Shown: piece after piece, positions 17,661 to 26,837 of the stretch
Layout of the letters: each line of letters begins with the position of its first letter
How positions within the stretch are numbered: position 1 is the first letter of the stretch
Assembly (NCBI RefSeq): GCF_004123145.1
Contig: NZ_SDKC01000001.1
Location: 440,001-504,000, forward strand
Source: Blautia faecicola
GTDB taxonomy: Bacteria > Bacillota > Clostridia > Lachnospirales > Lachnospiraceae
Reading direction: 5' to 3'
DNA: 64,000 bases
Notes under the pieces: generated by a model
Database searches by the model: none
The model's input: the letters and a program-made list of their open reading frames with translations, nothing else
Told to the model about the DNA's origin: nothing
Translations under genes and position numbers: made by a program

Positions 17661-18650
17661 ATGAATAAAGACAATTATATCCACACGCCATACAACGATG
17701 AATGGATCGCGCAGCGGGCGGATCCGTTTGTGTACCGCCACACGGACGGAACCTGCTATTTTACCGCATCTGTACCGGCTTATGACCGGATTATTCTGCG
17801 TGCTGCGAACGATCTGGGTGGTCTGGTACATGCGGAGGAGAAAACCCTCTGGGTGAGACATGAAAGCGGACCGCAGAGCATCCATATCTGGGCACCGGAG
17901 ATTCACTATCTGTTTGGCGGATGGTATATCTACTATGCAGCCGGGGATAAAGATGACATCTGGAACATCCGTCCGTATGTCCTGCATTGCAAGGGGCAGA
18001 ATCCGATGAAAGATGAATGGGAAGAACTTGGCATGATGCAGGCGGCAGACAGCGATGAATTTTCGTTCCATGCCTTTTCTCTGGACGCGACGGTGTTTGA
18101 ACACCGGGGAGAATGGTATTATATCTGGGCGGAAAAAACGGGTGTCGGTCGCCAGATTTCCAATCTGTATATCGGAAAAATGGCAGCAGCCAACAAACTC
18201 TGCACGGATCAGGTATTGTTGACAACACCGGATTATGACTGGGAGCGGGTGGATTTCTGGGTAAATGAAGGACCGGCGATCTTAAAACATGACGGAAAGA
18301 TTTTTCTGACTTTTTCCGCAAGCGCGACGGGAGCATGCTACTGCATGGGAATGATGTATATCGATGAAAATGCAGATCTGCTGGATTCGCATGCATGGAC
18401 GAAACTGCGGCATTCGGTACTGAAAACCGACGAAGAAAAGGGGATTTACGGACCGGGGCACAACTGCTTTGTAAAGGCAGAAGATGGTGTGACGGATCTT
18501 TGTGTCTATCATGCCCGCCCGTATGACGAGATCATCGGAGATCCACTGTACGACCCGAACCGCCATGCGAGAATCATGAAAGTGACGTATGACGAAAAAG
18601 GATTCCCGGTATTTGTGTACCAGAAGGTGGAAGAAACAGAGTATTTGTAA
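17661..18650 (+). CDS. glycoside hydrolase family 43 (arabinofuranosidase/xylosidase type)
   Basis: A 329-residue five-bladed propeller glycosidase without signal peptide, so intracellular. The three GH43 acids are visible: Asp 21 in QRADPFVY (base), Asp 142 in SLDATVFEH (pKa modulator) and Glu 203 in WVNEGPAIL (acid). HIWAPEIHYL is also typical. Substrate is inferred from the next gene, a GH51 arabinofuranosidase 48 bases downstream: short arabino-oligosaccharides taken up from plant fibre. ATG follows GAGGATAAAA, a moderate ribosome site. Confidence 0.92.
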   Translation: MNKDNYIHTPYNDEWIAQRADPFVYRHTDGTCYFTASVPAYDRIILRAANDLGGLVHAEEKTLWVRHESGPQSIHIWAPEIHYLFGGWYIYYAAGDKDDIWNIRPYVLHCKGQNPMKDEWEELGMMQAADSDEFSFHAFSLDATVFEHRGEWYYIWAEKTGVGRQISNLYIGKMAAANKLCTDQVLLTTPDYDWERVDFWVNEGPAILKHDGKIFLTFSASATGACYCMGMMYIDENADLLDSHAWTKLRHSVLKTDEEKGIYGPGHNCFVKAEDGVTDLCVYHARPYDEIIGDPLYDPNRHARIMKVTYDEKGFPVFVYQKVEETEYL

Positions 18651-18698
18651 ACGGATATTTGAAAATATACTTTATACATAAAAATATGGAGGAACAAC

Positions 18699-20201
18699 AT
18701 GGCAAAATTAGTAATCAATGCAGAACGAAAACTTTCCCATATCAATAAAGAACTGCAGGGACATTTTTCCGAGCATCTGGGAAGGTGTATCTATGAGGGA
18801 CTGTATGTGGGAGAAAATTCTGAAATCCCGAACGTCAACGGGATGCGTACCGATGTGGTGGAAGCCTTAAAACAGATCCGCATCCCGGTACTTCGCTGGC
18901 CGGGTGGATGTTTCGCTGACGAATATCACTGGAAAGACGGCATCGGACCGAAAGAAGGAAGAAAGAAAATCGTCAACACCCACTGGGGCGGCGTGGTAGA
19001 AGACAACAGCTTCGGAACGCACGAATTCTTCGAGCTGTGCCGTCAGCTGGGCTGTGAGACTTATATCAACGGCAACATGGGAAGCGGAACCGTACAGGAA
19101 ATGTCTGAGTGGGTAGAATACATGACCTTCGAGGGCGTATCCCCGATGGCAGACCTGAGAACGAAAAACGGTCACAAAGAAGCGTGGACGGTAGATTACT
19201 TTGGTGTGGGAAATGAAAACTGGGGCTGTGGCGGTAACATGAACCCGGATTTCTATGGAAATATGTACCGCAGATACCAGACATATGTGCGGAACTATGC
19301 CGGAAACAAACCGATCAAAAAGATCGCCTGCGGAGCAAATGTGGACGATTACGAGTGGACAGAGGAAGTCATGAAAACCACCTTCCGTCGAAACGAACCG
19401 GGTCAGCACGGATTTATGGACGGGCTGTCTCTGCACTACTATACGCATCCGGGCGGATGGTTAAACAAAGGAAGTGCTACTGAATTTGACGAAAAAAAAT
19501 GGTACCAGACCATGAAAAAGACCTGGTACATGGACGAACTGATCACCCGTCACGGAGCGATCATGGATAAATACGATCCGAAAAAAGAAGTCGGAATGAT
19601 CGTCGATGAATGGGGAACCTGGTACGAAGTAGAACCGGGAACCAACCCGGGCTTCCTGTATCAGCAGAACACGATGCGCGATGCCTTGGTAGCAGGTATC
19701 AACCTGAATATCTTTAATAAACACAGCGACCGCGTAAAAATGGCAAACATCGCCCAGATGATAAACGTCTTGCAGGCCGTAATCCTGACCGAAGGCAGCA
19801 AAATGATCAAAACCCCGACATATCATGTATTTGATATGTACAAATATCATCAGGACGCAGATCTCCTGGACAGCACCCTGGAGACAGAAATCGTAGGACT
19901 CGAAGAAGAAAACATGGTACCAAACCTGTCCGAGTCGGTATCCATCGATGCTGATGGCGTAATGCACATCACCATGACCAACCTGGATCTGGAACACGCC
20001 TACCCGATCGAGACAACAATCCTCGGCAAAAAAGTGGACTCCATCGAAGCCCAGATCGTCACCCAGGAAATGCACGCAAAAAATACTTTCGAAGATCCGG
20101 AAAACGTAACCGTCCAGTCCTTCGAGGGCGTAGAAAAAGTACACGCCGGAATCAAATTCACCATTCCGGCCTGCAGTGTACTGCACATTGCACTGAAATA
20201 A
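18699..20201 (+). CDS. alpha-L-arabinofuranosidase, GH51
   Basis: A 500-residue cytoplasmic retaining arabinofuranosidase. The acid/base Glu 173 is in [11 protein letters not shown] and the nucleophile Glu 304 in [29 protein letters not shown] near 67 is a strong family signature, and the C-terminal beta-domain ends in [11 protein letters not shown] follows ATATGGAGGAACAAC. It releases L-arabinose from arabinan or arabinoxylan fragments. No transporter or arabinose isomerase genes are nearby, so uptake and catabolism must be encoded elsewhere. Confidence 0.95.
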   Translation: MAKLVINAERKLSHINKELQGHFSEHLGRCIYEGLYVGENSEIPNVNGMRTDVVEALKQIRIPVLRWPGGCFADEYHWKDGIGPKEGRKKIVNTHWGGVVEDNSFGTHEFFELCRQLGCETYINGNMGSGTVQEMSEWVEYMTFEGVSPMADLRTKNGHKEAWTVDYFGVGNENWGCGGNMNPDFYGNMYRRYQTYVRNYAGNKPIKKIACGANVDDYEWTEEVMKTTFRRNEPGQHGFMDGLSLHYYTHPGGWLNKGSATEFDEKKWYQTMKKTWYMDELITRHGAIMDKYDPKKEVGMIVDEWGTWYEVEPGTNPGFLYQQNTMRDALVAGINLNIFNKHSDRVKMANIAQMINVLQAVILTEGSKMIKTPTYHVFDMYKYHQDADLLDSTLETEIVGLEEENMVPNLSESVSIDADGVMHITMTNLDLEHAYPIETTILGKKVDSIEAQIVTQEMHAKNTFEDPENVTVQSFEGVEKVHAGIKFTIPACSVLHIALK

Positions 20202-20240
20202 AGTCCGCGTGAAAATCTCGGAGCAATCCCTGCGATACCA

Positions 20241-20276
20241 AAAGGGTGGCCTGTTATACAGGCTGCCCTTTTCCGG
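20241..20276 (+). terminator. terminator of the GH43-GH51 unit
   Basis: AAGGGTGGCCTG and CAGGCTGCCCTT pair with G-U wobbles around TTATA, followed by TTTTCC. Confidence 0.6.
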
Positions 20277-20314
20277 TAAAATGACACGATATAAAAAAAG
20301 AGAAAGAAAAAACA

Positions 20315-20575
20315 ATGGACACATTCACAAGAATCTGTAAAAAATGTCTGCTTCGTGAAATGAGCGAAGCAGACACCTACAAAACCATGTACGAATACAT
20401 CGCTAACCTGAACCCCGACGACAAAACCCCGGATCAGGAATACGAAACCCGCCTGGCCCAGTGCAAAACCTGCGACCACCTGCTCTCCGGTATGTGTCGC
20501 ATCTGCGGCTGCTATGTAGAAATGCGCTCCGCCATAACCCACCGCCACTGCCCGGATATTCATCCGAGATGGTGA
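20315..20575 (+). CDS. small Cys-rich protein, DUF6171-like
   Basis: An 86-residue protein with at least seven cysteines in zinc-ribbon-like pairs: CKKC near 8, CKTCDHLLSGMCRICGC near 50-67 and HCPD near the end. It resembles small Lachnospiraceae proteins classed as DUF6171; that label comes from memory and was not checked. The ribosome site is weak (GAGAAAGAAAAAAC). It probably binds metal; nothing more can be said of function. Confidence 0.7.
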   Translation: MDTFTRICKKCLLREMSEADTYKTMYEYIANLNPDDKTPDQEYETRLAQCKTCDHLLSGMCRICGCYVEMRSAITHRHCPDIHPRW

Positions 20576-20615
20576 AAATTGATCCAAATGGAGAAAACCG
20601 GTTTGCCGCGCTGCG

Positions 20616-20664
20616 GACAGTCTGTTTTAAGCAAAAACTAATGCGAAAACAGGCTGTCTTTTTT
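20616..20664 (+). terminator. terminator of the Cys-rich protein gene
   Basis: GACAGTCTGTTTT and AAAACAGGCTGTC form a 13-bp stem with one G-U, followed by six T. Confidence 0.85.
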
Positions 20665-20838
20665 ACTAAGCAGTTATGATAAAAAACAACTTAAAGAGTA
20701 AACAGTTTCAAAGGGAACTGTTCAGTACTTTCAAAGTTACAAGTCATATGTCACTTATTGAATAGTAACTTCCAAAATTAAAAACAATCTACCAGAGGGA
20801 AATCTCCCATCGAACAAAACCAGTCTCAATGAAAGCCA

Positions 20839-21188
20839 GAAGCGGGAGGGAGGACAGCACCGGGCAGACAGCCTTTTGCTGGTGCTTTTAGCAAAGATGA
20901 GATCCGGCACCTACGCAGACTTTCGCGAGGGTCCGCCGACCCTCGCGAATATAGTCGGAGTTGGTGACTAGAGCGTGTCTGAAAAATCATTTCCGCAATC
21001 TGCAAGCCCCACTTTGCGGTATATTTTACCCTCATTCGGTTGCCGTAGCCCGCTACGCCGCCCTCATTCGGATAAAATCTCCCACAAACTGGGACTCGCA
21101 GCTCACGAAAAGCCTTTTTCAGACACGCTCTAGCTCAGATTTGCGTTACCAGCGGCTGTCTGCCCGGTGCTGTCCTCCCTCCCGCTTC
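20839..21188. repeat. element with perfect 35-bp inverted ends, split by a MITE
   Basis: The arms 20839-20873 and 21154-21188 are perfect 35-bp inverted repeats (outer end GAAGCGGGAGGG). Weaker pairing continues inwards (GCTGGT / ACCAGC, then GCAAA...TGAG / CTCA...TTTGC). Between them lie a perfect 12-bp hairpin TTCGCGAGGGTC / GACCCTCGCGAA (20924-20951) and, next to the right arm, a complete 164-bp MITE. Without the MITE the element is about 186 bp. No coding sequence is inside. With 20665-20838, which shows nothing, it fills the gap before pdxT. Confidence 0.85.
20969..21132. mobile_element. MITE-like 164-bp repeat, copy 1
   Basis: Ends are perfect inverted repeats TAGAGCGTGTCTGAAAAA / TTTTTCAGACACGCTCTA, beginning and ending in TA as expected for an element that duplicates a TA target (IS630/Tc1 style). 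It has no coding capacity. The interior contains a direct repeat of CTCATTCGG around GTAGCCCGCTAC. Copies 2 and 3 lie near 54.02 and 57.07 kb. Confidence 0.85.
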
Positions 21189-21211
21189 GTCCGTCATAAA
21201 CCCAACCGAAC

Positions 21212-21781
21212 TTATTTTTCTCCACACATCCGTAAAAACTCTTCATGCACCCGCTGATCCTCATCCAGCTCCGGATGAAACGCCAGCGCTATCTGCTTCC
21301 CATACCGAACCGCCACAACCCGGTCCTCTACCACAGCCAGCACTTCAACACCATCCGAAACCTCCGACACATAAGGCGCCCGGATAAACGTCATAGGAAT
21401 CTCCCCAATTCCCTTAAACTCTGCCTCCGTATGAAAACTACCAAGCTGCCGTCCATAGGCATTCCGCTTCACCACCATCGGGACCGTCTGAAGATGCACC
21501 GTCGCATCACCCTCCAGCGAATCAGCCAGAAGAATCATCCCCGCGCAGGTAGCCAAAACCGGAAGCCCCTCCTGAATCTGCTTCCGGATCGTATCAAACA
21601 TCCCAAGCTCCCGTAAAAGCTTCCCCTGTACCGTACTTTCGCCGCCGGGAAGAACCAGCCCGTCATAAGACTGGTTCAGATCCTCCGCCTTGCGAAGTTC
21701 CACACAGGAAACACCAAGCGCTTCCAGCTTCCGCTCGTGCTCAATAAAAGCCCCCTGTACAGCAAGAACCGCAATCTTCAT
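21212..21781 (-). CDS. pdxT: pyridoxal phosphate synthase, glutaminase subunit PdxT
   Basis: A 189-residue class I glutamine amidotransferase that supplies ammonia to PdxS for direct pyridoxal 5'-phosphate synthesis. LPGGEST marks the oxyanion region (about 44), Cys 79 in LATCAGM is the nucleophile, and the His/Glu pair is in AFHPELDED near 169-171. The start is one base past the pdxS stop, so the two are translated together. Length is normal. Confidence 0.97.
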   Translation of the reverse strand: MKIAVLAVQGAFIEHERKLEALGVSCVELRKAEDLNQSYDGLVLPGGESTVQGKLLRELGMFDTIRKQIQEGLPVLATCAGMILLADSLEGDATVHLQTVPMVVKRNAYGRQLGSFHTEAEFKGIGEIPMTFIRAPYVSEVSDGVEVLAVVEDRVVAVRYGKQIALAFHPELDEDQRVHEEFLRMCGEK

Positions 21782-21782
21782 C

Positions 21783-22655
21783 TTATTTGCCCCTTTCTGC
21801 CATCAGAAGCTGAATCTCAGACTCATTGATACCAACCATCGCTTCTCCGAGATCCTCAGACAATTTGGCGATCATCTTCGCATCCGTATAATTCGTAACC
21901 GCTTTTACAATCGCATTTGCTCTCTTCTCCGGATTACCTGATTTGAAGATACCGGATCCTACGAAGACACCCTCGGCACCCAGCTGCATCATCAAAGCTG
22001 CATCTGCAGGAGTAGCCACACCGCCGGCAGCAAAATTAACAACCGGAAGCTTTCCATTTTCATGTACATAAGCAACCAGATCAAAAGGAACCTGTAACTG
22101 CTTTGCAATTTCAAAAAGCTCATCCTCGCGCATGCCTTTGATCTGTGCGATCGCGCTGTTCATTTTCCGCATATGACGTACCGCCTGTACGATATCACCG
22201 GTTCCAGGTTCTCCTTTGGTACGAATCATGGAAGCACCCTCGTTGATCCGGCGAAGCGCCTCGCCCAGATCTTTTGCGCCACATACAAAAGGAACTTTAA
22301 AATTCTTCTTATTGATATGATACACATCATCAGCCGGAGAGAGCACCTCACTCTCATCGATATAATCAATCTCGATTGCTTCGAGAACTTGAGCCTCCAC
22401 AAAATGACCGATTCGGCATTTTGCCATAACCGGGATAGAAACCGCGTTCTGGATGCCCTGGATCATCTTCGGATCACTCATACGGGAAACGCCGCCCGCT
22501 GCACGGATATCTGCCGGGATCCGCTCCAGAGCCATGACCGCACAGGCACTGGCTACTTCCGCGATCTTTGCCTGCTCTGGTGTGGTAACATCCATGATGA
22601 CACCGCCCTTTAACATCTGTGCCAGTTCTTTGTTCAGTTCGTATCTGTTTTCCAT
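21783..22655 (-). CDS. pdxS: pyridoxal phosphate synthase, synthase subunit PdxS
   Basis: A 290-residue TIM barrel that builds PLP from ribose 5-phosphate, glyceraldehyde 3-phosphate and ammonia, in a 12+12 complex with Pdx[18 protein letters not shown] with the catalytic Asp, the lysine in [13 protein letters not shown] (about 79) and the phosphate loop [19 protein letters not shown] are clear. A strong AAGGAGGAAT lies before the ATG. First gene of pdxST, facing the regulator gene pdxR. Confidence 0.98.
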   Translation of the reverse strand: MENRYELNKELAQMLKGGVIMDVTTPEQAKIAEVASACAVMALERIPADIRAAGGVSRMSDPKMIQGIQNAVSIPVMAKCRIGHFVEAQVLEAIEIDYIDESEVLSPADDVYHINKKNFKVPFVCGAKDLGEALRRINEGASMIRTKGEPGTGDIVQAVRHMRKMNSAIAQIKGMREDELFEIAKQLQVPFDLVAYVHENGKLPVVNFAAGGVATPADAALMMQLGAEGVFVGSGIFKSGNPEKRANAIVKAVTNYTDAKMIAKLSEDLGEAMVGINESEIQLLMAERGK

Positions 22656-22789
22656 AATAATATTCCTCCTTAAGTAGTAGGTTAATCTCTTGAAAAAAAT
22701 ATATGGGTAGATTATAATGCTAAAGTGAATATGAAAAAATTATCAAAATAAATATATTCAGTAAGGCCAGACAGGAGAAAAGAAGAAGC
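22656..22789. promoter_or_regulatory. pdxST-pdxR divergent control region
   Basis: A 134-bp AT-rich interval shared by the two divergent promoters. GATTATAATGC near 22711 could serve as a -10 on the plus strand. PdxR binding sites of the usual direct-repeat kind were not recognised with confidence. Confidence 0.45.
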
Positions 22790-24187
22790 ATGCTGACGTA
22801 TAATTTTACAAATATAGGGTCAGATTCGATGTATGAATATCTGTATAAATGCATCAAAAACGACATTTTACAGGGCAATTTGCAGGCAGGAGAGAAACTT
22901 CCGTCCAAGCGGAGTTTTGCAAAAAATTTGGGTATCAGCGTGATCACCGTAGAAAATGCCTATGAGCAGCTGATCGCGGAGGGTTATATCTATTCCATGC
23001 CCAAAAGAGGATTCTATGTAACGGATTTTAAGGGCGCACTGGAGACCAAACAGAGAGAAGAAGTGCAGGAGATCATTCCCCTGACCAGCGGAGAAAACAG
23101 TTATCTGGCGGATTTTACCAGTAACCAGACCGAAGCCGATCAGTTTCCGTTTACCATCTGGGCAAAGATGATCCGGGAGGTATTAAGCGACAGCCGGATC
23201 CAGCTGATGACCAACCCGCCCTGTGGAGGAATCATGTCGCTCAGACAGTCGATCGCGGGCTATCTGAAAGACTTCCGGGGCATGACGGTACAGCCGGAGC
23301 AGATCATCATCGGAGCCGGAACCGAGTACCTGTACGGGCTTCTGATCCAGCTTTTGGGACACGAAGCGGTCTATGCGGTGGAAAATCCGGGGTATCAGAA
23401 GATCGGAAAAATCTATCAGAACTATCAGGTTAACTGGAAATACATCGATATGGATAAAGAAGGCGTGGAAGTTTCTCAGTTAGAGGAAAAAAAGGTAGAT
23501 ATTGTACATATTTCTCCATCCCATCATTATCCGACCGGAATCGTGATGCCGATCAGCCGCCGTTATGAACTCCTTGGCTGGGCGGCGAAAGGAGAAGGAA
23601 AATACATCATCGAGGACGATTACGACAGTGAACTGCGTCTGGGAGGGAAACCGATCCCGACCCTGCAAAGTATCGATATTTCCGAAAAAGTTATTTATAT
23701 GAATACCTTTACAAAGACGCTGGCTTCTACCGTGCGTATCAGTTATATGATCCTGCCGCGTCCGCTTCTGGAACAGTTTTACCAGAAATTATCATTTTAT
23801 TCCTGTACGGTATCAAACTTTGAACAATATACCCTGGATCTGTTTATCAAAGAAGGATATTTCGAAAAACATATTAACCGGCTGCGCAATTACTATCAAA
23901 ATAAGAAAAATGGATTCTTATCTGCGATCCGGGATAGTGGCCTGCACAAATGTGTGGAAATATCCGGGGAAGAGGCCGGTGTGCATTTCTTGATGAAACT
24001 GAAAACGGAGAAAGCGGAGGAGAATGTAATAGAGCTGGCAAAAGCCCAGGGCATCAAGCTGTCACCACTTTCCAAGTTCTACTATGAAAAGAAGGCAGGA
24101 ATTGAAAACACGTATGTAATGAATTATTCTTCGGTAGATATGGAGCGGATCGGAAAGATTGTAAGAGGGCTGGAGAAAATCTGCTGA
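22790..24187 (+). CDS. pdxR: PdxR, MocR/GntR-type regulator with aminotransferase domain
   Basis: A 465-residue fusion. Residues about 8-75 are a GntR winged helix (SMYEYLYKCIKNDILQGNLQ, KLPSKRSFAKNLGIS). The rest is an aminotransferase fold I domain that senses PLP rather than catalysing; FTKTLASTVRISYM contains the PLP lysine. In Gram-positives such MocR proteins activate pdxST when PLP is low. The head-to-head position with pdxS makes that role very likely here. ATG follows ACAGGAGAAAAGAAG. Confidence 0.92.
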   Translation: MLTYNFTNIGSDSMYEYLYKCIKNDILQGNLQAGEKLPSKRSFAKNLGISVITVENAYEQLIAEGYIYSMPKRGFYVTDFKGALETKQREEVQEIIPLTSGENSYLADFTSNQTEADQFPFTIWAKMIREVLSDSRIQLMTNPPCGGIMSLRQSIAGYLKDFRGMTVQPEQIIIGAGTEYLYGLLIQLLGHEAVYAVENPGYQKIGKIYQNYQVNWKYIDMDKEGVEVSQLEEKKVDIVHISPSHHYPTGIVMPISRRYELLGWAAKGEGKYIIEDDYDSELRLGGKPIPTLQSIDISEKVIYMNTFTKTLASTVRISYMILPRPLLEQFYQKLSFYSCTVSNFEQYTLDLFIKEGYFEKHINRLRNYYQNKKNGFLSAIRDSGLHKCVEISGEEAGVHFLMKLKTEKAEENVIELAKAQGIKLSPLSKFYYEKKAGIENTYVMNYSSVDMERIGKIVRGLEKIC

Positions 24188-24202
24188 AAAAAATGAGAAA
24201 AT

Positions 24203-24255
24203 AAAAACGGGATGCACCTGGAATCATTTTTGATATCCGGGTGTATCCCGTTTTC
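24203..24255. terminator. bidirectional terminator, pdxR / symporter
   Basis: AAAACGGGATGCACC and GGGTGTATCCCGTTTT pair around a longer loop, with A- and T-runs suiting both convergent genes. Confidence 0.8.
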
Positions 24256-24277
24256 TGCACTTATGTAATTAATTGTT

Positions 24278-25501
24278 TTATTCGTCTAACTTGATTTTCT
24301 CCTTTAGAACCACGCAGGCAGCCAGGTCACCGATGACGTTGACACAGGTTGCACCCATATCACACAGGGTGTTGATACTGATGTAGACACCCATAACGCC
24401 GGCCGGAAGCCCTGCCATGGTAGCAAGAGCTGCGAAAGAAGCAATGGCTCCGCCGGGGATACCCGGAGTTCCCACAGAAAGGAGAACGTTGGCTAACAGG
24501 ATGATGATCATCATGCTGATGCTTACGTTAATACCGCAGGCATTGGCGAAGAACATGATCATAAAGGACATCAGGATGGATACCGCATCCATGTTGACAG
24601 TTGCTCCCAGAGGAATGGTGATACTGGTGATTTTGTTGGAGACACCGAGTTCTTCTTCCACACACTGTTTGCTGATCGGGATGGTTGCGGAACTGGAACA
24701 GGTTCCGAAGGCATTCAGAGCAGCAGGCATGATGGCCTTGAAGAATTTGACCGGGCTTGTCTTACCAAGAATTTTTACGGATCCTCCATAGATGAACAGT
24801 GCAAATCCGTAGAAAGTTACATACAGAATGATCAGCTGGGTAGCCAGAGACAGGATCGTCTTGGTTCCGTTGGCTTCTACAACCGGTACGATGGTACAGA
24901 AGACACCGATCGGGGTAAAATACATCACAGTGCTGATGATCTTCAGACATACCTCGTTACAGGAATCAATCAGATGTAACAGAGGTTCCCCTTTTTCTTT
25001 GATCGCCAACAGGGTAAAACCGATGATAACGGCAAATACCAGAACCTGAAGCATATTTCCGTTGGCAAAAGCAGCTACCGGATTGGACGGGATCAGGTTT
25101 TTTACGGTATCCAGGATGCTGGTCATCTCGGTAGCCTGGATATCGGAAGTTGCCATCTCGAAGTTAACTCCTTTTCCAAGGCGGATCAGACGTGGGATGA
25201 TCAGTCCTGCCAGACTGGCAAGTCCGGTGGTACACAGGAAAAAGATCATGGAATAACCGGTAATCTTTCCGGTGGTACGGGCATTACCGATACTGGTGAT
25301 ACCCATGATGATGGAACAGAAGACCAGAGGGAAGATCATCATATTCAGTGCATTCATATAGATGCTTCCCAGAAGACTGGTGACGGTCAGTACAGGTTCA
25401 AACCGTCCAGCAAGAAAAAGTCCGGTCAGAATACCGAGAATCAGACCGATGAAGATTGCACTCGTGATATGTTTTTGATACCACGCATAAAACTTTTTCA
25501 T
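24278..25501 (-). CDS. dicarboxylate/amino acid:cation symporter (DAACS, GltP/SstT type)
   Basis: A 407-residue membrane transporter with about eight helices and two re-entrant loops. The serine-rich hairpin FGTCSSSATIPIS near 275 and the substrate/cation-binding helix GATVNMDA are diagnostic, with a second hairpin in VGTPGIPGGAIASFAAL. It imports glutamate/aspartate, serine/threonine or dicarboxylates with Na+ or H+; the exact substrate is not fixed by sequence. Ribosome site AGAGGAGGAAATC before ATG. Single-gene unit. Confidence 0.93.
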   Translation of the reverse strand: MKKFYAWYQKHITSAIFIGLILGILTGLFLAGRFEPVLTVTSLLGSIYMNALNMMIFPLVFCSIIMGITSIGNARTTGKITGYSMIFFLCTTGLASLAGLIIPRLIRLGKGVNFEMATSDIQATEMTSILDTVKNLIPSNPVAAFANGNMLQVLVFAVIIGFTLLAIKEKGEPLLHLIDSCNEVCLKIISTVMYFTPIGVFCTIVPVVEANGTKTILSLATQLIILYVTFYGFALFIYGGSVKILGKTSPVKFFKAIMPAALNAFGTCSSSATIPISKQCVEEELGVSNKITSITIPLGATVNMDAVSILMSFMIMFFANACGINVSISMMIIILLANVLLSVGTPGIPGGAIASFAALATMAGLPAGVMGVYISINTLCDMGATCVNVIGDLAACVVLKEKIKLDE

Positions 25502-25880
25502 AGATTTCCTCCTCTTTTGAAATTTTTTCTGGCAGTGCCAGATCGTTCATTTGTCAGTGGCTGCGGTGCCTGTGTGTCCGTGCTGACGAAAGATGACAGC
25601 ACGAACGCCGGGAAACAACAGCGCTGCACTTGTATAATGAGTGCCCGACAAAATATGAAATATTTTATCATAAAGATATTAAATAAATATTACATAAAAA
25701 TTACACGGAGAAATATTTTGAAGAAATATTGACGAAAAACAGGTATCTGGCATATAATAACAGCGATTATATCCCGATATGTTTTTAACAATCTCGGGAA
25801 GTAATCCATTTATCTGACAGACAAGTGAAAACGCAATGATTCAGCAGCTGCCAGAAGGCAGCGGACAAGAGGAGGCAAAC
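25502..25880. other. divergent intergenic region with leader hairpin and two promoters
   Basis: On the minus side, CGTGCTGTCATCTTTCGTCAGCACG (arms CGTGCTG / CAGCACG, about 25589-25613) could form a hairpin in the symporter leader. On the plus side TTGACG (25729-25734), an 18-bp spacer and TATAAT (25753-25758) make a good promoter for the kinase gene. The AT-rich middle shows nothing else. Confidence 0.55.
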
Positions 25881-26825
25881 ATGAACAAATATGTGGAAAA
25901 CCCTTCTGCATGGACTGCACCGGTGATCCCGGAGAAGATCCCACAGGGCGACATGCCAGGAGACAAGATCGAGATTGGTGAAGATCACATCAACAAAGCA
26001 AACCTGATCTTCAGAGAACTTTTAGGACAGATCAGAGAACTGAAAAAAGAAGACGCAGACCGCAAGATCGTACTGACTGTATGCGGTGGATCCGGAGTAG
26101 GAAAATCAGAGACCGCTTCTCTGCTTTCTTTCTATTTTAATCAGATTGGAATGAAAGCCTATACACTGTCCGGAGATAACTATCCGCACAGAATTCCAAA
26201 GTACAACGATGCAGAACGTCTTCATGTATTTCGTGAGAGCGCGATCCGCGGTATGGTAAAAGACGGAACATTTACAAAAGAAAGATTCGACATCATCCAT
26301 GAAAGACAGATTGCAGGAATGGATGCAGATCCGAAGCTGAAAGAGAGCTACGACTGGTATGAATCTTATCTGGAGAATGGTAAGACAGGCCTGAGAGGAT
26401 ATCTTGGTACCCTGAATGAAATCGATTTCAAAGAAGTGGAAGGAATCGTTGAAAGCTTTAAAAACAAGGCAGAAAAGATCTGGCTGAAACGGATGGGAAG
26501 AGAAGATACCGAACTGTGGTATGAAGAAGTGGATTTCTCTGATACCGAGATCCTGATCATCGAGTGGACACACGGAAACAGTGACAATTACAAGGGTGTA
26601 GATATTCCGGTTCTGTTAAACAGTACTCCACAGGAGACTATGGCACACAGAAAAGCAAGAAACCGTGACGGTGCTGTAGACAGCCCATTTACCACCATGG
26701 TACTGGAACTGGAACAGGATATGCTGGAGAGCCAGGCTCATAAAGCGAAAGTGATCGTATCCAAAGCAGGAAAACTGTTATCCTATGACGAATACAAAGA
26801 GATTATGGATCAGGGAAGAATATAA
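25881..26825 (+). CDS. P-loop kinase of unknown substrate (adenylylsulfate-kinase/uridine-kinase-like)
   Basis: A 314-residue protein with a Walker A motif CGGSGVGKSETA near residue 60 and a later IIEWTHGN in the position of a Walker B-type strand. LSGDNYPHRIPKYNDAERL recalls the substrate lid of small-molecule kinases such as phosphoribulokinase, uridine kinase and APS kinase. Arg-rich HRKARNRDGAVDSPF near the C-terminus may contact phosphate. ATG at 25881 follows AAGAGGAGGCAAAC. It is 12 bases from, and clearly co-transcribed with, a GH13 sucrose-phosphorylase-like gene. A sugar or glycoside substrate is therefore likelier than sulphate; that is inference. Confidence 0.75.
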   Translation: MNKYVENPSAWTAPVIPEKIPQGDMPGDKIEIGEDHINKANLIFRELLGQIRELKKEDADRKIVLTVCGGSGVGKSETASLLSFYFNQIGMKAYTLSGDNYPHRIPKYNDAERLHVFRESAIRGMVKDGTFTKERFDIIHERQIAGMDADPKLKESYDWYESYLENGKTGLRGYLGTLNEIDFKEVEGIVESFKNKAEKIWLKRMGREDTELWYEEVDFSDTEILIIEWTHGNSDNYKGVDIPVLLNSTPQETMAHRKARNRDGAVDSPFTTMVLELEQDMLESQAHKAKVIVSKAGKLLSYDEYKEIMDQGRI

Positions 26826-26837
26826 GGAGAGAGAAGC

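Noticed and set aside
21212-22655. Plus-strand frames opposite pdxT and pdxS as genes
   Set aside because: They mirror two very well conserved minus-strand genes and show Arg/His/Leu-rich composition only.
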